A stretch of DNA of 64,000 nt from Zestomonas insulae (GCF_016901015.1 NZ_JAFEUP010000006.1:248001-312000); one strand, 5' to 3'. Positions 1-10,720 are shown, counted from the first letter of the stretch. The notes: generated by a model not told the origin, from the letters alone. Translations and numbers: made by a program.

Positions 1-40
1 TCCGGGAGAGGGGTAGGGGCGGCCCGCGTAGGGTGAGGGG
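1..40. repeat. Truncated G-rich intergenic repeat at window edge
   Basis: The window opens with a GGGAGAGGGG-type arm followed by GGGTGAGGGG. This matches one half of the stem repeat seen intact at 17233-17253 and 12980-13002, and looks like the same dispersed intergenic family cut by the window start. No gene is visible in bases 1-93. Confidence 0.45.
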
Positions 41-93
41 CGGTGTTTCGTCAGGCTGCGGGCTACCGGCGGCAGCCCGCAGTCTTCAGCGTT

Positions 94-2238
94 TCAAATC
101 CGGAAACTGCCGACCAACTGCTCCAGCCGTCCGGCCTGCTGTTCCAGTTCGGCGCAGGCGCGCAGGGTGGCCTGCAGGTTTTCCACGCCTTCCTGGTTGA
201 GCGTGTTGATCTCGATGATGTCGACGTTGAGCGCCTCGACCACCGCGGTCTGTTCCTCGGTGGCGGTGGCCACCGACTGGTTCATGCCATCGATCTCGCC
301 GATCCGGTGGGTCACGCTGCTCAGCCGTTCGCCGGCCAGGTTGGCGATCGCCACGCTGTCCTCGCTGTGCCGCTGGCTCTCGGTCATGGTGCTGACCGCC
401 TCGCGCGCGCCGCGTTGCAGCTCCTCGATCATCTGCTGGATTTCCTGGGTCGACTGCTGGGTGCGGTGCGCCAGGCTGCGCACCTCGTCGGCGACCACCG
501 CGAAGCCACGTCCGGCCTCGCCGGCGCGCGCCGCCTCGATCGCCGCGTTGAGGGCCAGCAGGTTGGTCTGCTCGGAGATGCCTTTGATCACTTCGAGGAT
601 CTGGCCGATGTTCACCGTCTTGCTGTTGAGCACCTCGATGTTGGCGCACGAGGCGCTGATCTTGGTCGACAGCTCGCTCATCGCCTGGATGGTGCGCTCG
701 ACCACCTGACGGCCGTCGCCGGACTGCTGGCGCGCGTCGGAGGCCTGGTGCGAAGCGTCGGCGGCGTTGCGGGCGATCTCCTGGGCGGCGGCGCCGAGTT
801 CGTTGATCGCCGCGGCGACGCTGTTGGTGCGATTGGCCTGTTCGCCGGAGTTGCTCATCGACGAGTTCGACGCGCTGAGCACCTGCTTGGCGACCTGGTT
901 GACCTGGCGGCTCGCCGAGGCCACTTCGCGGATCGAGCCGTGGATGCGTTCGACGAAGCGGTTGAAGGCGCTGGCCAGCTGGCCGAGCTCGTCGCGCGAC
1001 TGCACCTGCAGGCGGCGAGTCAGGTCGCCTTCGCCCTCGGCGATGTCCTCGAGCATCTGCGTCAAGCTCTGCAGCGGGCGGGTGATGCCCAGCGCGGCCA
1101 GCCAGATCAGCAGCACGCCGAGCAGCGCGGCGCCGCCACCGAGGATGAACTCCAGCCACGAGCTGCGCACCCGCGCGGCGTCCAGCTCCTGCTGCAACGC
1201 TTCGGCCGGGGCCAGCAGGACCTGCTGCGGCACGCCGACCAGCACGCCCCAGGGCGCGGCGCCAGCGATCGGTGCGAAGGGTTCGAGCACCTTGATCTGC
1301 TCGGCGTCGACGAACACCTTGGGCTGCGCCTGGCCGAGGCTGGCGAGCACCGCGCCGGCGTCGTCCGGCAGCGCCTGGTCGAGGCGCTGGCCGAGTTGCG
1401 CGGCGTCCTGGCTGTGCGCGGCGAGCACGCCGCGCGGGCTGACGATGCTCACCCGGCCGTTGCCGTCGAACAGCGCGCGGGCGCTGCCCTGGCTGTTCTG
1501 CTGCAGGGCGTTGAGGTTGAGGTCGAGGCCGATCACGGCGATCACCTTGCCGTCTTCCAGCAGTGGGAAGGCCACGCTGGTGACCAGTCGGCGGGTGCCC
1601 GAGGCATCGTCGAAATACGGCTCCAGCACGCAGGCCTGACGGCTGTCGCGGGCGCAGGTGTAGAAGGCGTTGTAGGGGCTGCCGCTGGGGCCGGGCGAGG
1701 TGTCGGCAAGCAGCTTCTCGTCGCCGATCACCGGCTGCAGTTCGCCGGGTTTGCCCTGCACCCAGTAAAGCGCGAAGCGCCCGGCTTCGTTGCTGCCCAG
1801 CTCGGCCTGGTTGGCGAAGCTGGCGTCGGCGCCGTCCAGCGCGTTGCTCTCGAAGATCACGTAGAGGCCGAGCAGTTCCGGCTTGTCGGCCAGCGCCTGG
1901 CGCAGTTGTTCGGTGAGCGCCTGGCGCAGCGCCTGGGCGCTGAGTTCGCCGTGGCTGGCGCGCTGGCGCAGGTACATCAGGTAGCGCGACAGCCCCTGGC
2001 CGTACTCGTGGGTCTGCATGAAGGTGCGCTGCACCTCCAGCGCCTGCACCTTGCCGAGCGCCTGCATGTGCGCTTCGGCGGCGCTGGCCAGCATGCGGCT
2101 GCTGGACTGCTTGACCTGTTCGGTGCTCTCGCGGGTCTGGTACAGCGACAGACCGATCAGCAGGGCGACGACCAGGATCAGGCAACCGCTGGCCAGCAGG
2201 GTGATCTTGCTTTGGATGGTGAGGAGTCGGCTGTGCAT
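94..2238 (-). CDS. Methyl-accepting chemotaxis protein with large periplasmic sensor domain
   Basis: A 714-aa transmembrane chemoreceptor that would signal to CheA/CheW. TM1 is near residues 12-33. A long periplasmic ligand-binding region (about 35-360, length typical of a double-Cache sensor) follows, then TM2 at about 362-385, a HAMP segment (386-440) and the cytoplasmic signalling domain. The hairpin tip at about 556-588 carries the near-invariant [15 protein letters not shown] and [12 protein letters not shown] blocks. The start at 2238 is preferred over upstream in-frame codons because the 71 upstream residues are Arg/Pro-rich and the MHSRLL start places TM1 correctly. The ligand is unknown; its place at the end of a catabolic region makes a role in taxis to a degraded compound plausible (inference). 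Confidence 0.93.
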   Translation of the reverse strand: MHSRLLTIQSKITLLASGCLILVVALLIGLSLYQTRESTEQVKQSSSRMLASAAEAHMQALGKVQALEVQRTFMQTHEYGQGLSRYLMYLRQRASHGELSAQALRQALTEQLRQALADKPELLGLYVIFESNALDGADASFANQAELGSNEAGRFALYWVQGKPGELQPVIGDEKLLADTSPGPSGSPYNAFYTCARDSRQACVLEPYFDDASGTRRLVTSVAFPLLEDGKVIAVIGLDLNLNALQQNSQGSARALFDGNGRVSIVSPRGVLAAHSQDAAQLGQRLDQALPDDAGAVLASLGQAQPKVFVDAEQIKVLEPFAPIAGAAPWGVLVGVPQQVLLAPAEALQQELDAARVRSSWLEFILGGGAALLGVLLIWLAALGITRPLQSLTQMLEDIAEGEGDLTRRLQVQSRDELGQLASAFNRFVERIHGSIREVASASRQVNQVAKQVLSASNSSMSNSGEQANRTNSVAAAINELGAAAQEIARNAADASHQASDARQQSGDGRQVVERTIQAMSELSTKISASCANIEVLNSKTVNIGQILEVIKGISEQTNLLALNAAIEAARAGEAGRGFAVVADEVRSLAHRTQQSTQEIQQMIEELQRGAREAVSTMTESQRHSEDSVAIANLAGERLSSVTHRIGEIDGMNQSVATATEEQTAVVEALNVDIIEINTLNQEGVENLQATLRACAELEQQAGRLEQLVGSFRI

Positions 2239-2421
2239 GGCAGGGCCTTGGTTCGCGGGCTGAAGGGCCTTCGCGGGTGGCGAAGGACGGTGGCGAGGCG
2301 GAGGCCTCGCCCGCCGGCGCTTCCGGCCGGCTCCGGTCTGTGCAAGCTGAGGGTGCTGCTGACACACGAACGCCGCCTGGCTCCGAAAGGATGTAGGCGG
2401 CGTGGGTGCGACGACTAAGAA

Positions 2422-2499
2422 CCTGTCTACGATCTGCCGCGCGTCGGCCAAACTGCGCTTTCGCCCGGTTTGGCGCTGGCCCGCGAGAGCGTAGGCAGG
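2422..2499. repeat. Long imperfect inverted repeat after the porin gene
   Basis: The arms CCTGTCTACG (2422-2431) and CGTAGGCAGG (2490-2499) pair, with further pairing inside (GCCAAAC with GTTTGGC). It sits immediately downstream of the porin stop codon on the minus strand, so it may end or stabilise that transcript. There is no T-run. It resembles an extragenic palindrome. Confidence 0.55.
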
Positions 2500-2502
2500 G
2501 GC

Positions 2503-3843
2503 TTAGAACATGGTGGCGAACACCAGCTGGGTGTAGACGTTGCGGTCGTTGTTGCCCAGTTGGGTACCGCCTTCCTCGGCGCTCTTCTTCGGTTCGTAGA
2601 TGCCGATCACCGGCATGATCATCAGGTTCTCGGTAGCACCCCACTCGGCGTACAGGTCGATCTCGTGGCCGTCGGTGTTGCCGAGGTCGCGGTCGATGGT
2701 GTCGAAGTTGAAGTACATCGCGCCGAAGTTGAGGTTCTCTAGCGGGCTGACCTTGAAGCTGACCTGCTGGATGCGCGAGTTGCTGTTGAACGGGCCGGCG
2801 TAGTTGCCCGCCACTTCACCCTGGAACCAGGTGCCGTAGCCGCGGCTGAAGCCGTAGAACAGCGTGTCGTAGCCTTCCGAGAAGCGGCTGTAGCGGTAGC
2901 TGGCGCTCGGCGTCCAGGCCACGTCGGAGAAGGTCCAGCCGGCTTCCAGGTACCAGGCGTCTTCGTTGCCGGCGTCCTCGTTGAACTCGGTGTCCTGCTT
3001 GTCCTGGGTGGCGTATTCGCCGGAGAGGAACAGGTTCTCCACCCCGGCGTTGCCGGCGGCGCGCACGCTGTAAGTCTTCATGCCGTCGCGCTCGAGCTGG
3101 AACGGCGAGGCGTACTGCTCGTCGACGTCAGTGGTGTCGATGTAGGTCAGGCCGACGGTGCCGGCTTCGGCGACGTGCTCCAGGGTGGCCACGTACATCT
3201 CGGTCTTGGCCTGCGCGCGGTTGTCGGATTCCAGCCACATCAGGTCGCTGCGCCAGCCTTCCTTGCCGCCCAGGCGCAGCACCGCGGTCTTGTCGAAGTT
3301 CTTGCGTGCCGCCAAGTAGTAGGCGCCGCCACGGTTGAACTCGCCGTCGGCCACGCCCTTGCCGAGGTTGAGGGCATCGCCCTGAATCAGGAAGCCATCG
3401 CCCACGGTAATGTTCTGCCGGCCGAAGGAGACGTCCACGCCGTCTTCGCCGAGTGCTTCAAACAGGTTGCCCGAACGCCAGCCGGCGTAGGCGTCTTCGA
3501 TCTTGGTGGTGCGCTCGGAACCGTCGCTGAAACCGGCCGCGTCGCCATCACCCCAGCTGCCGGAGCTGAGCAGGGAGAACGCCCCGTAGGCAGTGCCGAC
3601 ACCGCCCAGACCCTGGTCGGCGCTGATGCCGTACTTAGCATAACCCTCGCGCCAGGACGACGAGCCCTCTTCCAGGCGACCCGACGGCGCGTAGTTCTCC
3701 TGGCTGTGGAAGAAGCCGAACACCGCTTCCAGGTTGGCGTTCAGGTGCGTGTCGTCATCGGCGTACAGCTCGTAGGCGCCGACCTGGCTGGCGGCACCGA
3801 CCAGCAGCGCAAGGAGGGAAAGACGAAGGGGCGACTTGTTCAT
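2503..3843 (-). CDS. Outer-membrane porin-like beta-barrel protein
   Basis: A 446-aa protein that starts with a signal peptide (MNKSPLRLSLLALLVGAASQ, cleavage after VGA). The rest consists of alternating aromatic/polar strands and ends in Phe (FATMF), the usual outer-membrane barrel C-terminus. The style resembles alginate-export-type or OprD-like barrels, but I cannot assign a specific family. The start at 3843 is chosen because it gives the signal peptide; the Shine-Dalgarno is weak. It is separated from the upstream sulfatase operon by a terminator at 3996-4031, so it is probably transcribed alone. Its position beside a sulfatase operon suggests substrate uptake (inference). Confidence 0.8.
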   Translation of the reverse strand: MNKSPLRLSLLALLVGAASQVGAYELYADDDTHLNANLEAVFGFFHSQENYAPSGRLEEGSSSWREGYAKYGISADQGLGGVGTAYGAFSLLSSGSWGDGDAAGFSDGSERTTKIEDAYAGWRSGNLFEALGEDGVDVSFGRQNITVGDGFLIQGDALNLGKGVADGEFNRGGAYYLAARKNFDKTAVLRLGGKEGWRSDLMWLESDNRAQAKTEMYVATLEHVAEAGTVGLTYIDTTDVDEQYASPFQLERDGMKTYSVRAAGNAGVENLFLSGEYATQDKQDTEFNEDAGNEDAWYLEAGWTFSDVAWTPSASYRYSRFSEGYDTLFYGFSRGYGTWFQGEVAGNYAGPFNSNSRIQQVSFKVSPLENLNFGAMYFNFDTIDRDLGNTDGHEIDLYAEWGATENLMIMPVIGIYEPKKSAEEGGTQLGNNDRNVYTQLVFATMF

Positions 3844-3995
3844 GGAGGGGATTCCGTTGTTATAGGTGTCGACAAGTAACTCGATGGAGGTTGACCCGAT
3901 ACTAAGTCGCCGCCCGGCGCTGGCTTTTTGCCTGCTTGCCATCCGTTTGCGTATGCCTGCCAGATTTGCCCCGTACCTGACAGGAAGCACACAGC

Positions 3996-4031
3996 AAAAA
4001 CACCCAGCCCGAACGGCGCGGGCTGGGTGTT
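3996..4031 (-). terminator. Rho-independent terminator of the sulfatase operon
   Basis: A perfect 12-bp stem (AACACCCAGCCC with GGGCTGGGTGTT, 9-nt loop) is followed on the minus strand by a T-run. It begins 10 bases after the sulfatase stop codon and closes the minus-strand operon that starts at the LacI gene. Confidence 0.9.
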
Positions 4032-4041
4032 CAGTGGGGTG

Positions 4042-5625
4042 TCAGGGCGCCTTCTTCTGGCCCTGCAGGAAATCCTGCACCAGGTTCGAGCGGTCGAACG
4101 ACTTGGCCGCCTGCACCGGTGGGTACTCGGCCAGGGTTTTCAGGTGTGCGCCGATCAGCTCGCCCATCGGCCCGGAGATCCACGAGTTCTTCTGGATCAG
4201 GTGGCCGTAGGCGTCGTTGCTGTCGTAGCTCTCGAACGGGTCGCTGCGCAGGTTGAACATCAGCGGCGCGAAGCGCGGCTGGATGGCGGCGTAGTAGTCC
4301 TCCTTGGTCGAGAAGTGCATCTTCCACGGGCCCATGCGCACCGCGGTGAGCTTGCCCTCGATGTAGTAGAGCAGGCTGCTGCGCGCGCTCTCCGGCGCCT
4401 TGCCGGTCCAGTAGTCGAGGTTGTTGATGCCGTCGATGTACTGCTTCTTCTCGCTCTTCATGCGCTCGACGACGTCCGGCACACCGGCCGCGGCGGCCAG
4501 GGTGGTGAACATGTCCTGGTGCGCCTGGATGCCGTTCTTGATCTGTCCCGGCTGCACTTTGCCCGGCCAGCGCAGCATCGACGGCACGCGCACGCCGCCT
4601 TCGTAGGTGGTCATCTTCTCGCCACGGAACGGCGTGGTCGCGCCGTGCGGCCAGGAGGAATGTTCCGGGCCGTTGTCGGTGGAGTACCAGACGATGGTGT
4701 TGTCATCCAGGCCGTTGGCCTTGAGAAAATCCAGCACCTGGCCGATGTCGTGGTCGTGCTGCAGCATGCCGCTGCCCTGCATGTCGTCCTCGTGGGTGTA
4801 GGGCGCGGCGGCGTGCTCCCACTTCTTGTTGAGGTGGGTGTAGAGGTGCATGCGACTGGTGTTGAGCCAGACGAAGAACGGCTTGTCCTGCTTCTTCGCG
4901 GCGCGCATGAAGTCCAGCGCATGCGGAATCACTTCGGCGCCGTCGAAGTCTTCCATGCGCTGGGTGGTCAGCGGGCCGGTGTCCTCGATGGTCTGCTTGC
5001 CGACGCGGCCGAAGCGTGGGTCGACGGTCGGATCGTCCTTATCACTGGCGAAGCTGTGCAGCACGCCGCGGGTGGCGAACTTCTTGGCGAACGCCTCAGG
5101 GCCGCCCGGGTAGTTCTTCGCGTAGCTCTGATAGTCGGCGTACTCGTTCTGCTCTTCGGTGTTGAGGTGGTAGAGGTTGCCGTAGAACTCGTCGAAACCG
5201 TGCACCGTTGGCAGGTTGGGGTTGTTGTCGCCCAGGTGGTTCTTGCCGAACTGGCCGGTGCGGTAGCCGGCCTGCTTGAGCACTTCGGCGAGGCTTGGCG
5301 AGGCGGCCTGCAGGCCGAGCTTGTCGCCCGGCTGGCCGACGGTGGTCAGCCCCGAGCGGATCGGGTACTGGCCGGTGATGAACGCCGCGCGCCCGGCGGT
5401 GCAGGAGGGCTGGCCGTAGTGGTCGGTGAAGCGGATGCCCTGCATGCCGATGCTGTCGATGTTCGGCGTGGTGTAGCCCATGGTGCCCATGCCGTAGGCA
5501 CTCACGTTCTGCCAGCCGATGTCGTCGCCCCAGATCACCAGGATGTTGGGTTGGTCCGCGGCTTGTGCCAGCGGCGCGGCGAGCAAGGCGCCGGCCAGGG
5601 CCAGACGCTTGATGTGTTTGAGCAT
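4042..5625 (-). CDS. Exported formylglycine-dependent sulfatase (arylsulfatase family), copy 1
   Basis: A 527-aa type I sulfatase expected to hydrolyse sulfate esters in the periplasm. The signal peptide ends around residue 22 (LAQAA). The metal-binding Asp pair lies in WGDDIGW (34-35) and the C-T-A-G-R signature puts the formylglycine Cys at residue 75. The start at 5625 has a GAGGA Shine-Dalgarno 8 bases upstream; an in-frame ATG at 5640 is the alternative. It follows the SDR gene by 46 bases and ends just before a terminator, so it is the likely last gene of the LacI-headed operon. It is a clear paralogue of the sulfatase at 38370-39923, with the same Cys position and similar N-terminal blocks. 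The substrate is not predictable. No maturation enzyme is encoded in the window. Confidence 0.92.
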   Translation of the reverse strand: MLKHIKRLALAGALLAAPLAQAADQPNILVIWGDDIGWQNVSAYGMGTMGYTTPNIDSIGMQGIRFTDHYGQPSCTAGRAAFITGQYPIRSGLTTVGQPGDKLGLQAASPSLAEVLKQAGYRTGQFGKNHLGDNNPNLPTVHGFDEFYGNLYHLNTEEQNEYADYQSYAKNYPGGPEAFAKKFATRGVLHSFASDKDDPTVDPRFGRVGKQTIEDTGPLTTQRMEDFDGAEVIPHALDFMRAAKKQDKPFFVWLNTSRMHLYTHLNKKWEHAAAPYTHEDDMQGSGMLQHDHDIGQVLDFLKANGLDDNTIVWYSTDNGPEHSSWPHGATTPFRGEKMTTYEGGVRVPSMLRWPGKVQPGQIKNGIQAHQDMFTTLAAAAGVPDVVERMKSEKKQYIDGINNLDYWTGKAPESARSSLLYYIEGKLTAVRMGPWKMHFSTKEDYYAAIQPRFAPLMFNLRSDPFESYDSNDAYGHLIQKNSWISGPMGELIGAHLKTLAEYPPVQAAKSFDRSNLVQDFLQGQKKAP

Positions 5626-5671
5626 GAACGCTTTCCTCATCGTTGAACGTGAATGCCTATAGCTGGGAGGT

Positions 5672-6574
5672 TTAGCTACGCAGCGCCTGAACCAGCTGCT
5701 CGCGTAGCTCTGGTCGTTCGGCATAGGGATCGGGCGGGTTGCGCTGCTCGACGATCGCCTCGAAGCGCTCGCGCACCGAGCCCATGGCGTGGGGATGCGA
5801 GTAGATGTAGAACGTGCCCTGGCGGATCGCCGCGAAGGTCTGCTCGGCGATTTGCTCGGCGCTGACCTTGGCCGAACCGGTGGCCTTCTGGTTTTGCGCC
5901 AGAGCCATCGCTTGTGAGCGGGTCAGGCCCGCGGCATTGGCCAGCTGCTCTGGACGATTGCGCGCCGACTGGCTGATGCCGGTGGGTACGAAGTACGGGC
6001 AGAGCACCGAGCAATGCACCTGCGCGGAAACCAGGGCGAGGTCGTGGTACAGCGACTCGCTGAGCGACACCACGGCCTGCTTGCTGAGGCTGTAGGCGCC
6101 CAGGGTCGGCGCGTTGAGCAGGCCGGCCATCGACGCGGTGCTGACGATGTGCCCCTCGTACTCCGGATCGGCCGCGGCGGCGGCGAGCATCAGCGGGGTG
6201 AAGATGCGCACCCCGTGGATCACGCTGCGCACGTTGACGCCCAGCACCCAGTCCCAGTCCTTCTCGCTGTTCTCCCAGACCAGGCCGCCGGCGAGCACGC
6301 CGGCGTTGTTGAACAGCAGGTGCACCGCGCCGAATTCGGCGATGGCCGCATCGGCCAGCGCCTGGATCTGCTCGGCCTGCGAGACGTCGGTGCGTAGGCC
6401 GATCACCGCCGCGCCACGGGCGCGCAGTTCCGCCACGGTGGCCTCGAGCGCCTCGGCCTGGATATCGGCCAGTACCAGCTGCATGCCAAGGCCGGCGGCC
6501 TGTTCGGCAAAGGCCTTGCCGAAGCCGGAGGCGGCGCCCGTGATCACCGCTACGCGACCATGGAAGTCCTTCAT
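5672..6574 (-). CDS. SDR family NAD(P)-dependent oxidoreductase
   Basis: A 300-aa classical short-chain dehydrogenase, expected to interconvert a hydroxyl and a keto group in the cytoplasm. It has TGAASGFG (12-19) for cofactor binding, NNAG (89-92), an active-site Ser around 146-148 and YxxxK as Y161/K165. The C-terminus runs past the usual 250 residues and is charged. Its ATG overlaps the stop of the thioesterase gene by 4 bases (ATGA), so the two are translationally coupled in the LacI-headed operon. The substrate is unknown. Confidence 0.92.
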   Translation of the reverse strand: MKDFHGRVAVITGAASGFGKAFAEQAAGLGMQLVLADIQAEALEATVAELRARGAAVIGLRTDVSQAEQIQALADAAIAEFGAVHLLFNNAGVLAGGLVWENSEKDWDWVLGVNVRSVIHGVRIFTPLMLAAAAADPEYEGHIVSTASMAGLLNAPTLGAYSLSKQAVVSLSESLYHDLALVSAQVHCSVLCPYFVPTGISQSARNRPEQLANAAGLTRSQAMALAQNQKATGSAKVSAEQIAEQTFAAIRQGTFYIYSHPHAMGSVRERFEAIVEQRNPPDPYAERPELREQLVQALRS

Positions 6575-7011
6575 TCGGCCACCTCGATAGTCTCCAGCGC
6601 GCGGCGCAGATCGTCTGGCAGCGGCACCGGGCGACGCGTCACGCGGTCGACGTAGACGTGCACGAAGTGGCCCTGCGCCGAGGCTTCGGTATTGTCGTTG
6701 GCGTACAGGCCCACCTCGTAGCGCACGCTCGAGGTGCCCAGACGGGTGACGCGCAGGCCGGCGCGCACCAGGTCGGGGAAGGCGATCGACGAGAAGTAGC
6801 TGCAGTGGGTTTCCACCACCAGGCCGACGGCCGGGCTGTCGGTGAAGTCCAGGACGTTCTGCTCCAGCAGCCAGCCGTTTACCACGGTGTCGAACCAGCT
6901 GTAGTAGATGACGTTGTTGACGTGGGCATACACGTCGTTGTCCATCCAGCGGGTGGTGATGTCGCGGAAGTAGCGGTATTCGCTGCGGTTATGCGCTACG
7001 GGTTTGCTCAT
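6571..7011 (-). CDS. Hotdog-fold acyl-CoA thioesterase (4HBT/YbgC type), copy 1
   Basis: A 146-aa single hotdog domain with the characteristic N-terminal block RWMDNDVYAHVNNVIYYSWF, whose Asp is the usual catalytic residue of 4-hydroxybenzoyl-CoA-type thioesterases. It would hydrolyse an acyl-CoA to acid and CoA. The gene begins 3 bases after the HisD-family dehydrogenase stop and overlaps the SDR start. A paralogue of the same length lies at 41279-41716, next to an alcohol and an aldehyde dehydrogenase, so a thioesterase recurs in both oxidation modules of the window. Confidence 0.9.
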   Translation of the reverse strand: MSKPVAHNRSEYRYFRDITTRWMDNDVYAHVNNVIYYSWFDTVVNGWLLEQNVLDFTDSPAVGLVVETHCSYFSSIAFPDLVRAGLRVTRLGTSSVRYEVGLYANDNTEASAQGHFVHVYVDRVTRRPVPLPDDLRRALETIEVAE

Positions 7012-7014
7012 GGC

Positions 7015-8298
7015 TCAGGCCTCCTGCTTCAGGCGACGCACGCGGATATCCGCCTGCTCTTTGTGTCCGGACATATGCTCGTAGCCGCACAGGCGCGAGC
7101 AGTACTCGCCGACCATCACGCTGGCGGCGTCGGTCAGCACACGCTGGTAGGTGTGGGTCTTGATGAACTTGCCGACCCACAGCCCGCCGGTGTAACGCCC
7201 GGCGCCCATGGTTGGCAGGGTGTGGTTGGTGCCGATCACTTTGTCGCCGTAACTGACGTTGGTGCGGTGGCCGAGGAACAGGCCGCCGTAGCTGGTCATG
7301 CGCTGCAGGTACCAATCCGGGTCCTGGGTCATCACCTGCACGTGCTCGGAGCACAGGCGCTCGGAGACCTCCAGGGCTTCCTCGTCGCTGTCGCACAGGT
7401 AGATTTCGCCGAAGTCGCGCCAGGCGACGCTGGCCACCGGCGCGGTGTCCAGGCGCGAGAGCACCAGTTCGATGGCGGCCGGCAGCTCCTCGGCGATCTT
7501 CTTGCTGGTGGTCACGCAATAGGCCGGCGAGGTCGGGCCGTGTTCGGCCTGACCGAGCAGGTCGACGGCGACCAGTTCGGCGTCCACCGTGTCATCGCAG
7601 ATCACCATGGTCTCGGTCGGGCCGGCGAACAGGTCGATGCCGACGCGGCCATACAGCTGGCGCTTGGCTTCGGCGACGAAGGCGTTGCCCGGGCCGACGA
7701 TCATGTCGACGCCGGCGATGCTCTCGGTACCGATGGCCATCGCCGCCACCGCCTGCACGCCGCCGAGGCAGTAGATTTCATCGGCGCCGGCCAGGTGCAT
7801 GGCGGCGACGATTTCCGGGCAGGGCTGGCCGTCGAACGGCGGCGCGGCGGCGATCACCCGCTTGACCCCGGCGACCTTGGCGGTGAGCACGCTCATGTGC
7901 GCGCTGGCGATCAGCGGGTACTTGCCGCCGGGGATGTAGCAGCCCACCGAGTTGACCGGGATGTTGCGGTGGCCGAGCACCACGCCCGGCAGGGTTTCGA
8001 CTTCGACGTCGTGCATCGAGTCCTTCTGGATCTGCGCGAAGCGGCGGATCTGCGTCTGGGCGAAGCGGATGTCGTCGAGGGTCTGCTGCGACAGACTGGC
8101 GATGCAGGCGTCGATCTGCGCCGGGCTGAGGCGGAAGGTTTCCGGCGCCCAGTTGTCGAACTTCGCCGAATACTCACGCACCGCGGCGTCGCCGCGCGCT
8201 TCGATGTCGGCGAGGATGCCTTCGACGGTGGCGCGTACCTGCGCCTGGTTGCTGGCCTTGGCCTGGGCCGACTGGCCCTTCTTCAGCTGTTGGATCAT
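7015..8298 (-). CDS. Histidinol dehydrogenase-family enzyme, sulfopropanediol 3-dehydrogenase (HpsN)-like
   Basis: A 427-aa Zn- and NAD-dependent dehydrogenase that oxidises an alcohol to a carboxylate by two hydride transfers. All HisD-family metal ligands and the catalytic pair can be placed: Q250 and H253 (QAEHGP), D352 ([10 protein letters not shown]), H412 ([10 protein letters not shown]), and E318-H319. No other histidine-biosynthesis gene is nearby. The context (MFS transporter, LacI regulator, SDR, thioesterase, sulfatase) is catabolic, as for HpsN, the known HisD relative that oxidises (R)-2,3-dihydroxypropane-1-sulfonate. That exact substrate is not established here. It lies 29 bases after the MFS gene. 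Confidence 0.88.
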   Translation of the reverse strand: MIQQLKKGQSAQAKASNQAQVRATVEGILADIEARGDAAVREYSAKFDNWAPETFRLSPAQIDACIASLSQQTLDDIRFAQTQIRRFAQIQKDSMHDVEVETLPGVVLGHRNIPVNSVGCYIPGGKYPLIASAHMSVLTAKVAGVKRVIAAAPPFDGQPCPEIVAAMHLAGADEIYCLGGVQAVAAMAIGTESIAGVDMIVGPGNAFVAEAKRQLYGRVGIDLFAGPTETMVICDDTVDAELVAVDLLGQAEHGPTSPAYCVTTSKKIAEELPAAIELVLSRLDTAPVASVAWRDFGEIYLCDSDEEALEVSERLCSEHVQVMTQDPDWYLQRMTSYGGLFLGHRTNVSYGDKVIGTNHTLPTMGAGRYTGGLWVGKFIKTHTYQRVLTDAASVMVGEYCSRLCGYEHMSGHKEQADIRVRRLKQEA

Positions 8299-8327
8299 GG
8301 CTATTACCTACGGATGGAAACGCCGCA

Positions 8328-9632
8328 TCAGGCGGCTTGGAGAACGGGGGCTGGCGGCCGGGCGACCGTCAGAATGATGAAGGCGGCCAGCAGGTACAGG
8401 CTCATCACCAGGTACAGGCTGTAACTGGTACCGCCGCTGGCGGCGTTGAGGGCGCTGGTCAGCGACGGGCTGATCGCGCCACCCAGGTTGCCGAGGCTGC
8501 TGACCAGGGCGATGCCGGCCGCCACCGAGGCGCGCGGCAGGTAGTCGGAGGTCAGGGCGAAGAACACCGGGGTGATCGAGGTGAGGCCGAGCACCGCCAG
8601 GCACAGGCCAGCCAGCGAGAGACCCAGCTGACCCTCGGCCAGGGCGATCAGCGCCATGCCGCTGGCGGCGGTCAGCGCGCCGGCGGTGAAATGCCAGCGG
8701 CGCTCGCCGTGGCGGTCGGAGCTGCGCCCGAGCAGGAGCACCCCGGCGATGGCGAACAGCTGCGGCACGGTGGCGTAGAGGCCGATCTGCAGCACGTCGG
8801 CGACGCCCCAGCTCTTGATCAGGGTCGGCGTCGAGAACGCGATGAAGTAGGTGCCGGCGACCATCAGCACATAGACCAGCGACAGCGCCCAGACCTTGGG
8901 GTCGCCCAGCAGGTCGCGCAGCGAGCCGTGGCTGGCCTTGCCGGTCGACTGGCTCTCGGCGTCGAACTGCTGGCGCAGGCGGGCCTTCTCTTCGGCACTC
9001 AGCCAGGGTGCCTGCTCGGGGCGATCGACCAGCACGAACCAGGCCAGCACGCCGAGCAGCGGGGCGGGCAGGCCCTGTACCAGGAACAGCCATTGCCAAC
9101 CGTGCCAGCCGTTCAGGCCGTCGAGGAACTTCATGATGGCGCCCGACAGCGGCCCGGCGATCAGGCTGGCGATGATGGCGCCGAGCAGGAACACGGCGAT
9201 CATCCGCGCGCGGCGTGCCGGCGGGTACCAGTAGGTCAGGTAGAGCAGGGCGCCGGGGGCGAAGCCGGCTTCGAACACGCCGAGCAGGAAGCGCAGCACG
9301 TAGAACTGCGTCGGTGTCTGCACGAACATCATGGCCATGGCGACCACGCCCCAGCAGACCATGATGCGCAGCAGCGTCTTGCGCACGCCGATTTTCTCCA
9401 GCATCAGGTTGCTCGGCACCTCGAACAGCAGGTAGCCGATGAAGAAGATCCCGGCGCCGAGGGCATACACGGCGTCGCTGAAGGCCAGCGTCTCCTTCAT
9501 CTGCAGCTGCGCGTAGCCGACGTTGATGCGGTCGAGGAACGCCACCACGTAGGCGACCATCAGCAGCGGCATGATGCGCCAGCTGATCTTGCGATACATC
9601 GCGCGGTCATCCGCGGATTCGGTCGGGTTCAT
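8328..9632 (-). CDS. MFS transporter, anion:cation symporter type
   Basis: A 434-aa inner-membrane permease with twelve hydrophobic segments. The N-terminal block (VAFLDRINVGYAQLQM, then LFEVPSNLMLEKIG) is typical of the anion:cation symporter (phthalate/tartrate permease-like) branch of the major facilitator superfamily, which takes up organic acids. The start at 9632 has an AGGAG Shine-Dalgarno. It sits between the LacI regulator (47 bases) and the HisD-family gene (29 bases), so it probably imports the substrate, or the desulfated product, of this operon. Confidence 0.92.
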   Translation of the reverse strand: MNPTESADDRAMYRKISWRIMPLLMVAYVVAFLDRINVGYAQLQMKETLAFSDAVYALGAGIFFIGYLLFEVPSNLMLEKIGVRKTLLRIMVCWGVVAMAMMFVQTPTQFYVLRFLLGVFEAGFAPGALLYLTYWYPPARRARMIAVFLLGAIIASLIAGPLSGAIMKFLDGLNGWHGWQWLFLVQGLPAPLLGVLAWFVLVDRPEQAPWLSAEEKARLRQQFDAESQSTGKASHGSLRDLLGDPKVWALSLVYVLMVAGTYFIAFSTPTLIKSWGVADVLQIGLYATVPQLFAIAGVLLLGRSSDRHGERRWHFTAGALTAASGMALIALAEGQLGLSLAGLCLAVLGLTSITPVFFALTSDYLPRASVAAGIALVSSLGNLGGAISPSLTSALNAASGGTSYSLYLVMSLYLLAAFIILTVARPPAPVLQAA

Positions 9633-9679
9633 GCCTGTCTCCTGGTTCTTGTTGTTGTGTTGGGTTGACCGCTGCGCGG

Positions 9680-10702
9680 CTAGGCGGAGGCGCGAATCAC
9701 CAGGCGCCCGGGTACTTCGCGCAGCGCTTCGGCCACGCTGCCGTTCGGCCGGCCCTGGTCGAGCAGGTGCATGACGCAATCGATCATCTCGTTGAGCGGC
9801 TGCTGCACGGTGGTCAGCGCGTGCTCCGCGTAGGCGGCGGCGCGGATGTCGTCGAAGCCGACCACCGCCACGTCCTCGGGCACGCGCAGGGTGGTGTGCT
9901 GGCGCAGGTGGCTGAGTACGCCGAGGGCCATCACGTCGTTGGCGCAGAACACGGCGTCGATGGCCGGCTGGCCGGCAGCAAACAACTGGGCCGCGGCGTC
10001 GCGCGCGCCGTCGTAGCTGTAGTTACCTTGCGCGCAGGCCACCAGGCGCTGGCCGTGCACCGCCAGGCCGTGCTCGAAGCCGCGCAGACGGTCCGCGGTG
10101 GTCGAGATGTGCGGGTCGCCGGAGACGAAGGCGCAGGCGCGCCGCCCCTGGCTCACCAGGTACTCGGCCACCGCCGCGCCCATGCGCTCGTTGTCGCAGC
10201 ACACCGACCAGACCGTCGGGTCCTCGACGCGGCGGTTCATGAACACCACCGGCACACCCTGGCGGCCGCACAGGTCGGACATGTGCGACGACAGCTTGGC
10301 CGCGGTGACCACGATGGCATCGACCTGGTACTGCAGCAGTTGCGGCATCAGTTCGTCGGCGTCGCCACCCGGCGGCACCACGAACAGCAGCAGCTGGCGG
10401 CCGGTGCGCTGCAGGCGCAGGGAGAACTCTTCGATGGCGGCGGCGTAGAAGGGGTTGGCCATGTCGCCGACCACCAGCGCGACGATGCCGGTACGCCGAC
10501 GGTTCAGCGAGCGGGCGATCGCATTGGGCCGGTAGCCCACCTCGTCGGCCATGGCGAGGATGCGCTGACGCACCTCGGCGGAGATGCGCGACTGCTTGTC
10601 GAACGCCCGGGTGACGGTCGAAGTCGCCACGCCGAGACGTTCGGCGAGCGCCTTGGCGGTGATCCGCTGGGGTGTCTCGGAGGGGGAAAGATTGCGCACC
10701 AT
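9680..10702 (-). CDS. LacI family transcriptional regulator
   Basis: A 340-aa repressor. The N-terminal helix-turn-helix covers about residues 14-66 (KALAERLGVATSTVTRAFD and the hinge-preceding YRPNAIARSL), followed by a periplasmic-binding-protein-like effector domain. It is the first gene of a six-gene minus-strand run ending at 4042. A LacI-type operator with a central CG lies 19-36 bases upstream of its start codon (10721-10738), which suggests autoregulation and control of the whole operon. The effector is probably the pathway substrate or an intermediate (inference). Confidence 0.93.
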   Translation of the reverse strand: MVRNLSPSETPQRITAKALAERLGVATSTVTRAFDKQSRISAEVRQRILAMADEVGYRPNAIARSLNRRRTGIVALVVGDMANPFYAAAIEEFSLRLQRTGRQLLLFVVPPGGDADELMPQLLQYQVDAIVVTAAKLSSHMSDLCGRQGVPVVFMNRRVEDPTVWSVCCDNERMGAAVAEYLVSQGRRACAFVSGDPHISTTADRLRGFEHGLAVHGQRLVACAQGNYSYDGARDAAAQLFAAGQPAIDAVFCANDVMALGVLSHLRQHTTLRVPEDVAVVGFDDIRAAAYAEHALTTVQQPLNEMIDCVMHLLDQGRPNGSVAEALREVPGRLVIRASA

Positions 10703-10720
10703 GCCGAAGCTCTCGAGGGT

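Noticed and set aside
43-2418. A 791-codon plus-strand open frame opposite the chemoreceptor
   Set aside because: It has an antisense-type composition with no domain, while the minus strand encodes a complete chemoreceptor.
3844-3990. N-terminal extension of the porin-like protein to 3990
   Set aside because: The extension would bury the signal peptide at residue 50; the start at 3843 gives a normal one.
7015-8298. A true histidinol dehydrogenase for histidine biosynthesis
   Set aside because: The catalytic residues fit, but no other his gene is nearby and the gene sits in a LacI-controlled catabolic operon with a permease and a sulfatase.
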